NCBI GenBank assembly: GCA_033811195.1 | Contig: JAPXOZ010000011.1 | Location: 1 to 64,000, forward strand | DNA: 64,000 bases | Direction of reading: 5' to 3' | Origin: Cacconaster sp033811195 | GTDB lineage: Bacteria; Bacteroidota; Bacteroidia; Bacteroidales; UBA932 | Part shown: positions 44,829 through 52,997 of the stretch, one piece after another | Position numbering within the stretch: position 1 is the stretch's first letter | Layout: each line of letters starts with the position of its first letter | Translations under genes and position numbers: made by a program | Notes under the pieces: model-generated | Told to the model about the DNA's origin: nothing | Database searches by the model: none | Seen by the model: only the letters and a program-made list of their open reading frames with translations

Positions 44829-44836
44829 CAAAGTTA
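44829..44836 (-). promoter_or_regulatory. -7 box of the sigma-54 regulator operon
   Basis: TAACTTTG on the minus strand ends five bases before the ATG (44823), predicting a leaderless or near-leaderless mRNA. Confidence 0.6.
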
Positions 44837-44864
44837 TAAATTTTTATCTGAAAAAAATTATCAT

Positions 44865-44872
44865 TATATTTG
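44865..44872 (+). promoter_or_regulatory. -7 box of the OmpA/TPR lipoprotein gene
   Basis: TATATTTG matches TAnnTTTG. The leader to the ATG at 44931 is about 50 bases. This box rules out the upstream ATG at 44874 as a likely start. Confidence 0.6.
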
Positions 44873-44930
44873 TATGATAAAACATTATTATTTACCGAAG
44901 AATTATTTTAACAAAATCATTTTAATATTT

Positions 44931-46571
44931 ATGAGAAAAAACATCATCAAGCTTATGCTCATAGCTTTCGTATCTGTAGCTATGGCTTCCTGCGGCAATC
45001 CTTCCAAGATGATTGAAGCCGCTGACCAAATCAAAATCAATTGTAACCCCGAAGTTCTTGAAGTGATTGCAGGTAACATCGATGCTGTTGTTGACGTTAC
45101 ATTCCCTGCAGAATACTTTCATCCTAAGGCAATTCTTGAGGTGATTCCAGTATTGGTTTACAGTGGCGGACAGGTTGAGGGTAAGCCTTTTGTATATCAG
45201 GGCGAGAAGATTACTGACAATTATAAACTCGTAACCGAGGATGGTGCAACCATAAGCGAACGCATTCATTTCGAATATGTTCCAGGTATGGAGAAATCAC
45301 AACTCGTAGCTCGCGCAACCGTTCTCTACAAAGGCAAGGAATTCCCCTTCCCCGCTGACATCAAGATTGCTGACGGTGCCAATACCACCTATATGCTGGT
45401 AGAAACTGATGGTGCATACGAGATGATGAAGGACAACTATCAGGAAGTTATTCCTGAGACCGAAGAAGCACAAATTCTTTATCTTGTAAATAGCTCAACT
45501 GTACGTCCCTCACAGCTCAGAAGTGAAGATATAAAGAACTTTGAGCAAGCTCTCAAAGATCTTGAGCAGGACGATCGCAGAGAAGTTAAGGGCACTAAAA
45601 TTGTTGCCTATGCTTCTCCTGAAGGTGCTGTAGACTTTAACAACAGACTCTCTGCAAATCGTGAAAAGAGCGCAGAAAGAGCATTTAGCCGGTTTGCCAA
45701 GAAACTCGAAACAGGTGAAGTAAGCACGAAGAGCCTCGGTGAGGACTGGGAAGGCTTCCAGGAGCTTGTAAAGAACTCGAATATTGAGGACAAAGAGCTT
45801 ATACTCCGCGTTCTTTCGATGTATAGTGACTCCAACGTACGCGAAAGAGAGATCAGAAATATGTCTCAGGTATACAAGACACTTGCGGAGACTGTCCTTC
45901 CGGAACTTCGCCGTGCAAGATTCATCACCGACATTGAGTACACCAACTACAGTGCTGATGAACTTAAAGAGCTTGTGGAGACCAATATTGACGCTCTTGA
46001 CGAAGAGGCTCTTCTCCGTGCAGCTACTCTCGTGAGAGATAACAACGCGAAAATTGACATTTACAATAAAGCTATCAAAGAGTTTGACAGCGACCGTGCA
46101 AAATATAACGCAGCTTGCGTCAATCTAAACCTTGGAAAGAATAGCGCAGCTAAGTCTCTTCTCGGAAAGATGAACAACAAGAACTGCTACTATAAGAACG
46201 CAATGGGCGTTATCGCAATGCGTGAAGGCGACTATGCAGAAGCCAAAAAATGGTTTGCAGAGACACACCGTCCTCAGGGCAAGATCAACGCAGCAGTTAT
46301 TGATATTCTCGAAGGCAGATATAAAGAGGCTCTCAACAAACTTGAGGGTACAGGTGACCATAATGAGCCTCTTGCTCACATCCTCAACGGACAGCCTGAG
46401 AAGGCAGTCGTAACTTGCAAATGCCCTCATGCATCTTACCTCAAGGCTGTTATTGCAGCACGCAAGGGTGATGTTGAGACCTGCAAGAAAGAGCTTGAGA
46501 ACGCAGCTAAGAGAGAAGACTACGCTAAGAGAATGCTCACAGATATCGAATTTGCGAAGATTCCCAGATAG
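44931..46571 (+). CDS. Lipoprotein with OmpA-like fold and TPR region
   Basis: 546 residues from the ATG at 44931. Lipobox VAMASC (C21). After a beta-rich domain, an OmpA-like motif is visible at about residues 220-255 (KIVAYASPEGAVDFNNRLS, ANREKSAERAF). The C-terminal about 180 residues are helical repeats (YNAACVNLNLGKNSAAKSLL, NAMGVIAMREGDYAEAKKWF). Such proteins are outer-membrane-anchored and may bind peptidoglycan through the OmpA part. The exact role is unknown. Codon use looks well adapted (many GAA/AAG/CTC), suggesting high expression. Confidence 0.82.
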   Translation: MRKNIIKLMLIAFVSVAMASCGNPSKMIEAADQIKINCNPEVLEVIAGNIDAVVDVTFPAEYFHPKAILEVIPVLVYSGGQVEGKPFVYQGEKITDNYKLVTEDGATISERIHFEYVPGMEKSQLVARATVLYKGKEFPFPADIKIADGANTTYMLVETDGAYEMMKDNYQEVIPETEEAQILYLVNSSTVRPSQLRSEDIKNFEQALKDLEQDDRREVKGTKIVAYASPEGAVDFNNRLSANREKSAERAFSRFAKKLETGEVSTKSLGEDWEGFQELVKNSNIEDKELILRVLSMYSDSNVREREIRNMSQVYKTLAETVLPELRRARFITDIEYTNYSADELKELVETNIDALDEEALLRAATLVRDNNAKIDIYNKAIKEFDSDRAKYNAACVNLNLGKNSAAKSLLGKMNNKNCYYKNAMGVIAMREGDYAEAKKWFAETHRPQGKINAAVIDILEGRYKEALNKLEGTGDHNEPLAHILNGQPEKAVVTCKCPHASYLKAVIAARKGDVETCKKELENAAKREDYAKRMLTDIEFAKIPR

Positions 46572-46574
46572 TTT

Positions 46575-46620
46575 CAGTTTTGAGTATGAAGTATTGAGTC
46601 AGGAGTAAGTTTTATAGTTT
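46575..46620 (+). repeat. Degenerate heptamer array (locus g)
   Basis: Units GTTTTGA, GTATGAA, GTATTGA and GTCAGGA start directly after the stop codon of the OmpA/TPR gene. Confidence 0.65.
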
Positions 46621-46674
46621 TTAGTAAAAAGTAGAACTAAAAGTTAGAGGCTTGAAGTCCCAATTCAATTAAAT

Positions 46675-46716
46675 AAAAAAGTTCCGGATTAATTATTCTT
46701 AATCCGGAACTTTTTT
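46675..46716. terminator. Bidirectional terminator between the OmpA/TPR and NSS transporter genes
   Basis: GTTCCGGATTAA (46681-46692) pairs with TTAATCCGGAAC (46699-46710), flanked by an A-run on the left and a T-run on the right. It therefore works in both directions between convergent genes. Confidence 0.9.
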
Positions 46717-46725
46717 ATATACATA

Positions 46726-46765
46726 ATACTCCGCACACTACAGACTACCCACTACACACTCGAAA
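46726..46765 (-). repeat. Degenerate heptamer array (locus g2)
   Basis: Units ACTCCGC, ACACTAC, AGACTAC, CCACTAC and ACACTCG lie between the terminator and the stop codon of the transporter gene, in the orientation opposite to locus g. Confidence 0.65.
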
Positions 46766-48133
46766 CTATCCAAAAATCATTATCACCAGAATAGTTACCG
46801 GAGCAACAAAACGAATGATGAAGAATGTCAATTCCGTGAACCATTTTGGGAGCTTAAGAGTACCACTATTGGTAAGCTCGTCCATTACATTAGCCTTACC
46901 GAGTCTCCAACCTACAAAGATTACGACCAGCAGGCCGCTTGTGGTCATGAAGAAGTCGGATGAAAGAGAGTCAAAGAGGTCAAAGAAGGTCTTACCTAGA
47001 ATTTTTACATCTGAAAGCACTCCCATAGAGAGTGAACTAAGACATCCGGTTACAAGGAAAATTGAGGAACCAATGATTACAGATGTGGTACGCTTCATCT
47101 TAAACTCCTCCTTGAGATAAGCCACGACCACCTCAAGCAAGGAAATTGAGGAAGTCAGGGCAGCTATAAGAAGGATAAAAAAGAAAACGATTGCTAATAG
47201 GCCTCCCAAAGGCATTTGAGCAAAAATCTTAGGCAATGTAATAAACACGAGACCAGGTCCCTCTCCGGGACTTATTCCGAAAGCAAATACCGCCGGCATA
47301 ATTGCTAAACCTGCAATTATAGCAAAAGAGGTGTCTGCAACAGCTGTAAGTGCTGATGTTTTGACTATATTTTCACTTTTGTTAACATAAGAGGCATAGG
47401 TCATTATTGTACCACAGCCTATGGAAAGTGAGAAAAATGCCTGCCCCAATGCAGCAAGCAGGGTATTGAAAGTCACTTTGGAAAAATCAGGCTTGAAAAG
47501 ATAGTTAATTCCCGCTTTTGCTCCCTCAAGAGTAACCGAACGTACGGCAATGATGATAATCATCACAAAAAGCATTGGCATCATCATTTTGGTATATTTC
47601 TCTATACCTTTTTCTATCCCGGCAATCACCACAAGAGCTGTCAAAAGCAGAAAGACAATATGCCAGATAATCGGCTTTATCGGAGAAGAAACAAAGTCAC
47701 CAAACATCGTGTCAAGATTGGCTCCGCTTTCACGAGTAAAATCAAACGTGATGGCTTTGGCCAGATATTCTATAGACCATCCTCCCACTACGCTATAAAA
47801 TGAAAGAATACAGATAGCGGAAATCACAGCAAAAATGCCCACTATCCCCCATTTGGAGCCTGGCGCCAACACCTTAAAGGCACCGAAAACATTTTTCTGA
47901 CTTCTACGTCCAATAATAAATTCCGAATACATTATCGGAAGACAGAGAATAAAGACAAAAGCAATGTAAATAAAAATGAAAGCGGCGCCGCCGTTTTCTC
48001 CCACAAGATAGGGAAACCTCCAAAGATTGCCCAGCCCGACGGCAGAGCCGGCCAAAGCAACCAGCACTCCGAATGAACTGGTAAACGAGTCACGTCCGGC
48101 AATACCTGATGACTGTGATTTCTTAGCACTCAT
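46766..48133 (-). CDS. Sodium-dependent amino-acid transporter (NSS/SNF family)
   Basis: A 455-residue LeuT-fold transporter with about 11-12 helices. The signature is VGLGNLWRFPYLVGENGGAAF in the first helix, followed by YSEFIIGRRSQ. It couples uptake of an amino acid (substrate unknown; related members take tryptophan, tyrosine or leucine) to sodium. It overlaps folA by 11 bases and ends the EEP-thyA-folA operon. Confidence 0.93.
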   Translation of the reverse strand: MSAKKSQSSGIAGRDSFTSSFGVLVALAGSAVGLGNLWRFPYLVGENGGAAFIFIYIAFVFILCLPIMYSEFIIGRRSQKNVFGAFKVLAPGSKWGIVGIFAVISAICILSFYSVVGGWSIEYLAKAITFDFTRESGANLDTMFGDFVSSPIKPIIWHIVFLLLTALVVIAGIEKGIEKYTKMMMPMLFVMIIIIAVRSVTLEGAKAGINYLFKPDFSKVTFNTLLAALGQAFFSLSIGCGTIMTYASYVNKSENIVKTSALTAVADTSFAIIAGLAIMPAVFAFGISPGEGPGLVFITLPKIFAQMPLGGLLAIVFFFILLIAALTSSISLLEVVVAYLKEEFKMKRTTSVIIGSSIFLVTGCLSSLSMGVLSDVKILGKTFFDLFDSLSSDFFMTTSGLLVVIFVGWRLGKANVMDELTNSGTLKLPKWFTELTFFIIRFVAPVTILVIMIFG

Positions 48134-48656
48134 ATATCAAAAATTCATAGTTTAATCCTGATTTTTCATCTATTGCGACGCCACTACGAGTGGCGATATG
48201 CCATTTTTCCGGATTAAGATCGGGGAAAAAGACATCCGCTTCGGGAATAGTCGTATGCACCTGAGTCAAATAGACTCTTGAAGCTTTCCCCAGTGCCTGA
48301 CTATAAATATTTCCCCCACCAATGATAAACACCTCGGTCTGTCCCGCTTCTGAAGCAATGGTCAGTGCGAGATCGAGAGCACTTTCGAGAGAGCGAACAA
48401 AGTGCAGCCGCGAAGGTGATTCCTGTCGACTATCCGCTGAGAGAGAACGACTGATGACTATATTATCTCTTCCAGGGAGAGGTTTGCAGCCGAGGGATTC
48501 CCAGGTCTTGCGTCCCATTATGACGCATTTACCGAAAGTAACCCGCTTAAAATACTTCAGATCATCGGAAATATGCCAGGGCATAGCGTTACCTTTACCA
48601 ATAGCTCCATCCGTTGCAACGGCGGCGATAAGGGAGATGATGGGTGCGCTATTCAT
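48123..48656 (-). CDS. folA: Dihydrofolate reductase
   Basis: A 177-residue NADPH-dependent enzyme that regenerates tetrahydrofolate. Conserved segments are ISLIAAVATDGAIGKGNAMPW, HISDDLKYFK with the catalytic Asp, IMGRKTWESL and FIIGGGNIYSQAL. It overlaps thyA by four bases, and ThyA produces its substrate dihydrofolate. Confidence 0.96.
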   Translation of the reverse strand: MNSAPIISLIAAVATDGAIGKGNAMPWHISDDLKYFKRVTFGKCVIMGRKTWESLGCKPLPGRDNIVISRSLSADSRQESPSRLHFVRSLESALDLALTIASEAGQTEVFIIGGGNIYSQALGKASRVYLTQVHTTIPEADVFFPDLNPEKWHIATRSGVAIDEKSGLNYEFLIYEC

Positions 48657-49447
48657 ACGGCTATGGGGGCTTTTATACTCGGATAAGGATCGTATCCTTC
48701 GAGTGTGAAATCTTCATATTCAAAACTGAAGAGATCCTTTTTGTCAGGGTTAATACGCATCTTGGGAAGTGGACGCGGCTCACGGGAGAGCTGCAAATCC
48801 ACCTGCTCAAAGTGGTTTTGGTAGATATGAGCGTCGCCAAAGGTATGAATAAACTCTCCGGGGAGGTAGCCGCAGACTTGTGCCAGCATCATGGTCAGCA
48901 GTGAATAGGAAGCTATATTGAAGGGTACTCCAAGGAAGACATCCGCACTACGTTGATAGAGCTGACATGAGAGTTTTCCTTCGGCCACATAGAACTGAAA
49001 AAGTGCATGACATGGCGGGAGTGCCATTTTTCCTACCTCTGCTACGTTCCAGGCGGAAACTATGTGACGCCGCGAATCGGGATTGGTTTGAAGCGATCCG
49101 ACGACCTTGGTCAGTTGATCAACAGTGCCTCCGTCAGGGGTGGGCCAACTACGCCACTGATGACCGTAAATGGGTCCTAAATCACCATTGGTATCCGCCC
49201 ATTCGTCCCATATAGTCACTCCATGTTCGTTGAGGTAACGTATATTTGTATCTCCTGCTATAAACCAGAGCAGTTCATAGATAATGGATCTTAAATGAAG
49301 TTTTTTAGTAGTCAATACCGGGAAGCCCTGATTAAGATCAAAGCGCATCTGGTAACCGAAAACACTCCTGGTACCTGTACCGGTGCGATCGCTTTTATCG
49401 GTACCATTGCGCATTATATGTTTGAGCAGATCAAGATACTGTTTCAT
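48653..49447 (-). CDS. thyA: Thymidylate synthase
   Basis: 264 residues, standard length. It methylates dUMP with methylene-tetrahydrofolate. The catalytic cysteine lies in LPPCHALFQFYV; RSADVFLGVPFNIASYSLL and DAHIYQNHFEQV are conserved. The ATGA overlap couples it to the upstream EEP gene and to folA downstream. Confidence 0.97.
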   Translation of the reverse strand: MKQYLDLLKHIMRNGTDKSDRTGTGTRSVFGYQMRFDLNQGFPVLTTKKLHLRSIIYELLWFIAGDTNIRYLNEHGVTIWDEWADTNGDLGPIYGHQWRSWPTPDGGTVDQLTKVVGSLQTNPDSRRHIVSAWNVAEVGKMALPPCHALFQFYVAEGKLSCQLYQRSADVFLGVPFNIASYSLLTMMLAQVCGYLPGEFIHTFGDAHIYQNHFEQVDLQLSREPRPLPKMRINPDKKDLFSFEYEDFTLEGYDPYPSIKAPIAV

Positions 49448-50466
49448 TGTGCAAATATATGTATTTTTCGCTGCAATCGCAGCAAAATTGGAAGGTGGTC
49501 ACTCACTCCCCCGTTGTAACGCGGTCCGATAAATGTGCGCCTGGGCTTTTGCCCAAGAAATTCTCTATCTTCCTCGAATAAAAAAGCTGGAGCAAAGATA
49601 CGCATCAAGGCACCGTCATCCCAACGGACAACCCTTTCTAAAAGGTTTCCTGAGAGGAAGAATTGGTCTATAAGTTCCCAGGCACCTTTATATTTGATAG
49701 AGCCTAGCCCCTTTACCGCCACATCCTCAGCAGGAGCACACAACCCCAGATTCTGCACAAAATCGGCAATAATACGGGAATCCGGAGTGTCGTTAAAATC
49801 GCCCATTATGATGATCGCCGCCTCAGGCGAAATAGCCCTCAATGAGTCTACTGCATCACGTAATGCATACGCAGCAGCAGTTCTTCGCAGAGAATGGTCT
49901 GACCCCTCACTTAGCTTTGAGGGCCAGTGGGTGATAAAAAGATGAAGGGTGTCAAAAGCTCTCTCTCCTTGAAGCGGAATGCCACAGATATACAAAATAT
50001 CGCGGGTTCTGGAACTGTCGGGAAGGGATACCCCCACTGCTCGCGAACACAACACTTTAAAGCGCTCCTTACGATAAAGTAGCGCTACATCTATGCCGCG
50101 AATGTCAGGCGAGTCATAATGCACTATATTGTAATCCAGGCGTACCAGGGGTGTTTGCTCCGTAAGCTGGCGAAGCACCATCCTATTTTCTACCTCGCAC
50201 AATCCTATCAGATCCGGCCAACCTCCGAGTTCTTCTGCAGAAGAGGCAATAACCTTTGCAATGGCATTACGTTTACGCAAAAAACGCTTCCATGACCACC
50301 CATATCTACCCCCATAAACAAAATCCTCATCATTTGTTTTTTCATCATCAAAGGGGTCAAAATAATTTTCGATATTCCAAAATATCACTCTGATTTCGTC
50401 ATTTACAGGCTCCTGAAACGGAGCTGCAAAAATGAGCAGAACGCTCAAAAACAACCCTCTCATCAC
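49444..50466 (-). CDS. Secreted EEP-family phosphodiesterase/nuclease-like protein
   Basis: 340 residues with a signal peptide (MMRGLFLSVLLIFAAPFQ). EEP motifs are VIFWNIENYFDPFDD, LIGLCEVENR, IIMGDFNDTPDS and GVSDHLPILL. It shares the layout of the EEP protein at 9652-10686 (FYNLENLYD, DEEF, RWTTQKYQKK). First gene of the operon with thyA, folA and the NSS transporter. Substrate unknown. Confidence 0.85.
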   Translation of the reverse strand: MMRGLFLSVLLIFAAPFQEPVNDEIRVIFWNIENYFDPFDDEKTNDEDFVYGGRYGWSWKRFLRKRNAIAKVIASSAEELGGWPDLIGLCEVENRMVLRQLTEQTPLVRLDYNIVHYDSPDIRGIDVALLYRKERFKVLCSRAVGVSLPDSSRTRDILYICGIPLQGERAFDTLHLFITHWPSKLSEGSDHSLRRTAAAYALRDAVDSLRAISPEAAIIIMGDFNDTPDSRIIADFVQNLGLCAPAEDVAVKGLGSIKYKGAWELIDQFFLSGNLLERVVRWDDGALMRIFAPAFLFEEDREFLGQKPRRTFIGPRYNGGVSDHLPILLRLQRKIHIFAQ

Positions 50467-50539
50467 ATACCTCCTTGTTTTGACGCCAAGATAAACAAAT
50501 AATTACTACTTTTGTAGTTTGGATTAATAATAATTATTT

Positions 50540-51643
50540 ATGGGATTTAAATGTGGAATAGTGGGATTGCCAAATGTTGGAAAGTCAACTCTTTTCAACT
50601 GTGTCAGCTCTTCAAGGGCACAGGCAGCCAATTTCCCATTTTGCACAATAGAACCCAATATAGGTTTTACTACCGTACCTGACGAGAGACTAACAGTTCT
50701 CGAAAAGATGGTTAAACCGCCTCGCGTGGTGCCCGCTACGGTTGAAATCGTAGATATTGCAGGACTTGTAAAGGGGGCCGGCAAAGGAGAAGGCCTCGGT
50801 AACCAGTTTCTGGCAAATATTCGCCAAACAGATGCTATTCTGCATGTGCTCCGCTGTTTTGATGACCCTAATGTGGTCCATATGGACGGTACCGTCAATC
50901 CGGTAAGAGATAAGGAAATTGTAGATATAGAGCTTCAGATTAAGGATTTGGATACGATCAACAACCGAATCGCAAAGGTAGAAAAACAGGCGCAGTCCGG
51001 CGGTGATAAGCATGCAAAAAGGGTACTGGACCTGCTACTAAGATACAAAGAGGTACTGGAAATGGGGCGCAACGCCCGCGAGGTAATAATTGAAAATGCA
51101 GAGGATGCGAAGATAGCAAAGGAGTTCTACCTTCTCACTTGCAAACCTGTGATGTATGTCTGCAATGTAGACGAGGGCTCTGCTGCATCCGGCAATGCCT
51201 ATGTGGAGATGGTGCGTGAAGCGATCAAAGGCGAAGATGCCGAGATATTGGTTATTGCTGCTAAGATTGAATCCGAAATTGCAGAACTTGAAAGTTTTGA
51301 GGAAAGAGAGATGTTTTTACATGAGATTGGCCTCGAAACTTCCGGAGTAGTGCGTCTTATACAGTCGGCCTATTCACTCCTCAATCTGCACACCTTTTTC
51401 ACAATAGGAGGACCTGAATTGAGGGCATGGACCGTAACAAAGGGAGACAAAGCGCCGAAAGCAGCCGGAGTTATCCATACCGACTTCGAGAAAGGGTTCA
51501 TACGTGCCGAGGTAATAAAATATGATGACTATATTGCTTTTGGATCGGAAGCTGCATGCCGTGCTGCCGGCAAAATCAGCAGTGAAGGTAAAGAGTATGT
51601 GGTTCAAGATGGTGACATAATTCATTTCCTTTTCAATGTATAA
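50540..51643 (+). CDS. ychF: Ribosome-binding ATPase YchF
   Basis: A 367-residue Obg-family P-loop protein with an ATP rather than GTP preference. G1 is GLPNVGKSTLFN, G3 is DIAGLVKGAGKGEGLGNQFL, and the G4 position reads NVDE. A coiled coil and a C-terminal TGS domain (FTIGGPELRAWTV, AAGVIHTDFEKGFIRAEVI) follow. Linked to translation and stress in other bacteria. The lipoprotein gene follows after 20 bases. Confidence 0.96.
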   Translation: MGFKCGIVGLPNVGKSTLFNCVSSSRAQAANFPFCTIEPNIGFTTVPDERLTVLEKMVKPPRVVPATVEIVDIAGLVKGAGKGEGLGNQFLANIRQTDAILHVLRCFDDPNVVHMDGTVNPVRDKEIVDIELQIKDLDTINNRIAKVEKQAQSGGDKHAKRVLDLLLRYKEVLEMGRNAREVIIENAEDAKIAKEFYLLTCKPVMYVCNVDEGSAASGNAYVEMVREAIKGEDAEILVIAAKIESEIAELESFEEREMFLHEIGLETSGVVRLIQSAYSLLNLHTFFTIGGPELRAWTVTKGDKAPKAAGVIHTDFEKGFIRAEVIKYDDYIAFGSEAACRAAGKISSEGKEYVVQDGDIIHFLFNV

Positions 51644-51663
51644 TGATAAAAATTAATGATAAA

Positions 51664-52992
51664 ATGAGAAAAAATTTATTTCTATTGACTCTTGCGACAT
51701 TTGTCGCTATAACATTCGCCACCTCTTGTAAAGAGGAGACGGCTGCAGAACCCTCCTGGTACACCAACCAACCCTATTTCCTCGAGAAACACATATTATA
51801 TGCGGAGTTGCCGGTGGATACATCAAATATCGTATTGGTCGGTGACGATTTTATCGACAGAGGTATGTGGAGTGATTTTTTCGGATCGGGCAAAGTTATT
51901 GGCAGAGGTATTACATACGATGGTACTGAACATCTTCGCTATAGAATCGGAGGTATAGCTAAAGCTAAACCAAAAAAAATATTTCTAAGTGCAGGTGCAA
52001 GAGATATAATGCATGGAGATGACAACGCTTTAATACTGGAGCGCGTTACTGAAATTTGCAAAATCGTAAAGAAGGCCTCTCCTGAGAGCGAGATTTATTA
52101 TATCGGCGTCACCCCTTTGGGAGAGATGACAACTGAACAGGTAACACAAACTGCAGAGTTCAACAATTCTCTGGCTGAATTTGCCGATGAAACCGGCTTT
52201 ACCTTTGTCGACATGGCAAGTGTGCTCACCGACGAGAGCGGAGCCATCAATCCTGCTTATAGCTGGAATGGAATGTTGCTCAACGGTGCCGGTTATGAAG
52301 CCTACGCAAAAGCTATAGAACCCTTCGTAGGTTTTACCGCCCTCAACAAGGCGCAGGAAGGCGAGATGAAAGCCGAAAGATTTGACCACTACAATCACCG
52401 TCTATCCATATTCCGTTCACTACCCAACAGTAAAGAATATTCGGTGATAATGCTTGGCAACAGTCTAATTAACAACGCCCCATGGAATGAGCTGTTCCCC
52501 TTCCTTAATATTCTCAACCGCGGTATCAGTGGAGATGTTGTTGAGGGCATTATAGATAGGGTTGATGAGATTGCCGATGAAAATGCCAAGAAAATCTTCC
52601 TAATGACCTCGACTAATGACCTTATCAACAACCAAGAGCTTCCGATTTCCGAGCTCTGGGCCAAATACGAGGCACTTATTATTAAAATCAAGGAAGCTAT
52701 CCCTGGAACTGTCCTTTATGTGCAAAGCACTCTCCCCCTCAATCCTAAGACGAAGTTCTACGAAGGCAACAACAAGAGAATACTTGAACTCAACAAATTG
52801 CTCGATGCCGCAAAAGACAGATACGGATATGTCTATCTCGATATTGCATCGCTTTTGAGCGATGCCAACGGAGATCTTGCCGATGAGTACACCACAGACG
52901 GTATCCATCTAAGCGCCACCGGCTACTTTATATGGGCAAAAAAACTTGCTGAAGGCCACAGAATACTCATTATGGACCCTAAATTGGAATAA
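51664..52992 (+). CDS. Lipoprotein with two tandem SGNH/GDSL domains, the first degenerate
   Basis: 442 residues from the ATG at 51664 (an upstream ATG at 51643 would push the signal inward). Lipobox FATSC (C22). The first domain starts NIVLVGDDFIDRG, where the nucleophile Ser is Asp (D62), the oxyanion Asn block reads GARD, and the C-terminal Asp/His block reads WNGMLL; all catalytic positions are lost. The second domain is complete: MLGNSLIN (S267), STND (N318) and DGIH (D412, H415). Predicted surface or periplasmic esterase acting on an acylated glycan, with the first domain possibly binding. Substrate unknown. Confidence 0.88.
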   Translation: MRKNLFLLTLATFVAITFATSCKEETAAEPSWYTNQPYFLEKHILYAELPVDTSNIVLVGDDFIDRGMWSDFFGSGKVIGRGITYDGTEHLRYRIGGIAKAKPKKIFLSAGARDIMHGDDNALILERVTEICKIVKKASPESEIYYIGVTPLGEMTTEQVTQTAEFNNSLAEFADETGFTFVDMASVLTDESGAINPAYSWNGMLLNGAGYEAYAKAIEPFVGFTALNKAQEGEMKAERFDHYNHRLSIFRSLPNSKEYSVIMLGNSLINNAPWNELFPFLNILNRGISGDVVEGIIDRVDEIADENAKKIFLMTSTNDLINNQELPISELWAKYEALIIKIKEAIPGTVLYVQSTLPLNPKTKFYEGNNKRILELNKLLDAAKDRYGYVYLDIASLLSDANGDLADEYTTDGIHLSATGYFIWAKKLAEGHRILIMDPKLE

Positions 52993-52997
52993 TCTAT

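Noticed and set aside
44874..44930. Earlier ATG for the OmpA/TPR lipoprotein
   Set aside because: It directly follows the -7 box and would place 19 residues before the lipoprotein signal; the ATG at 44931 fits.
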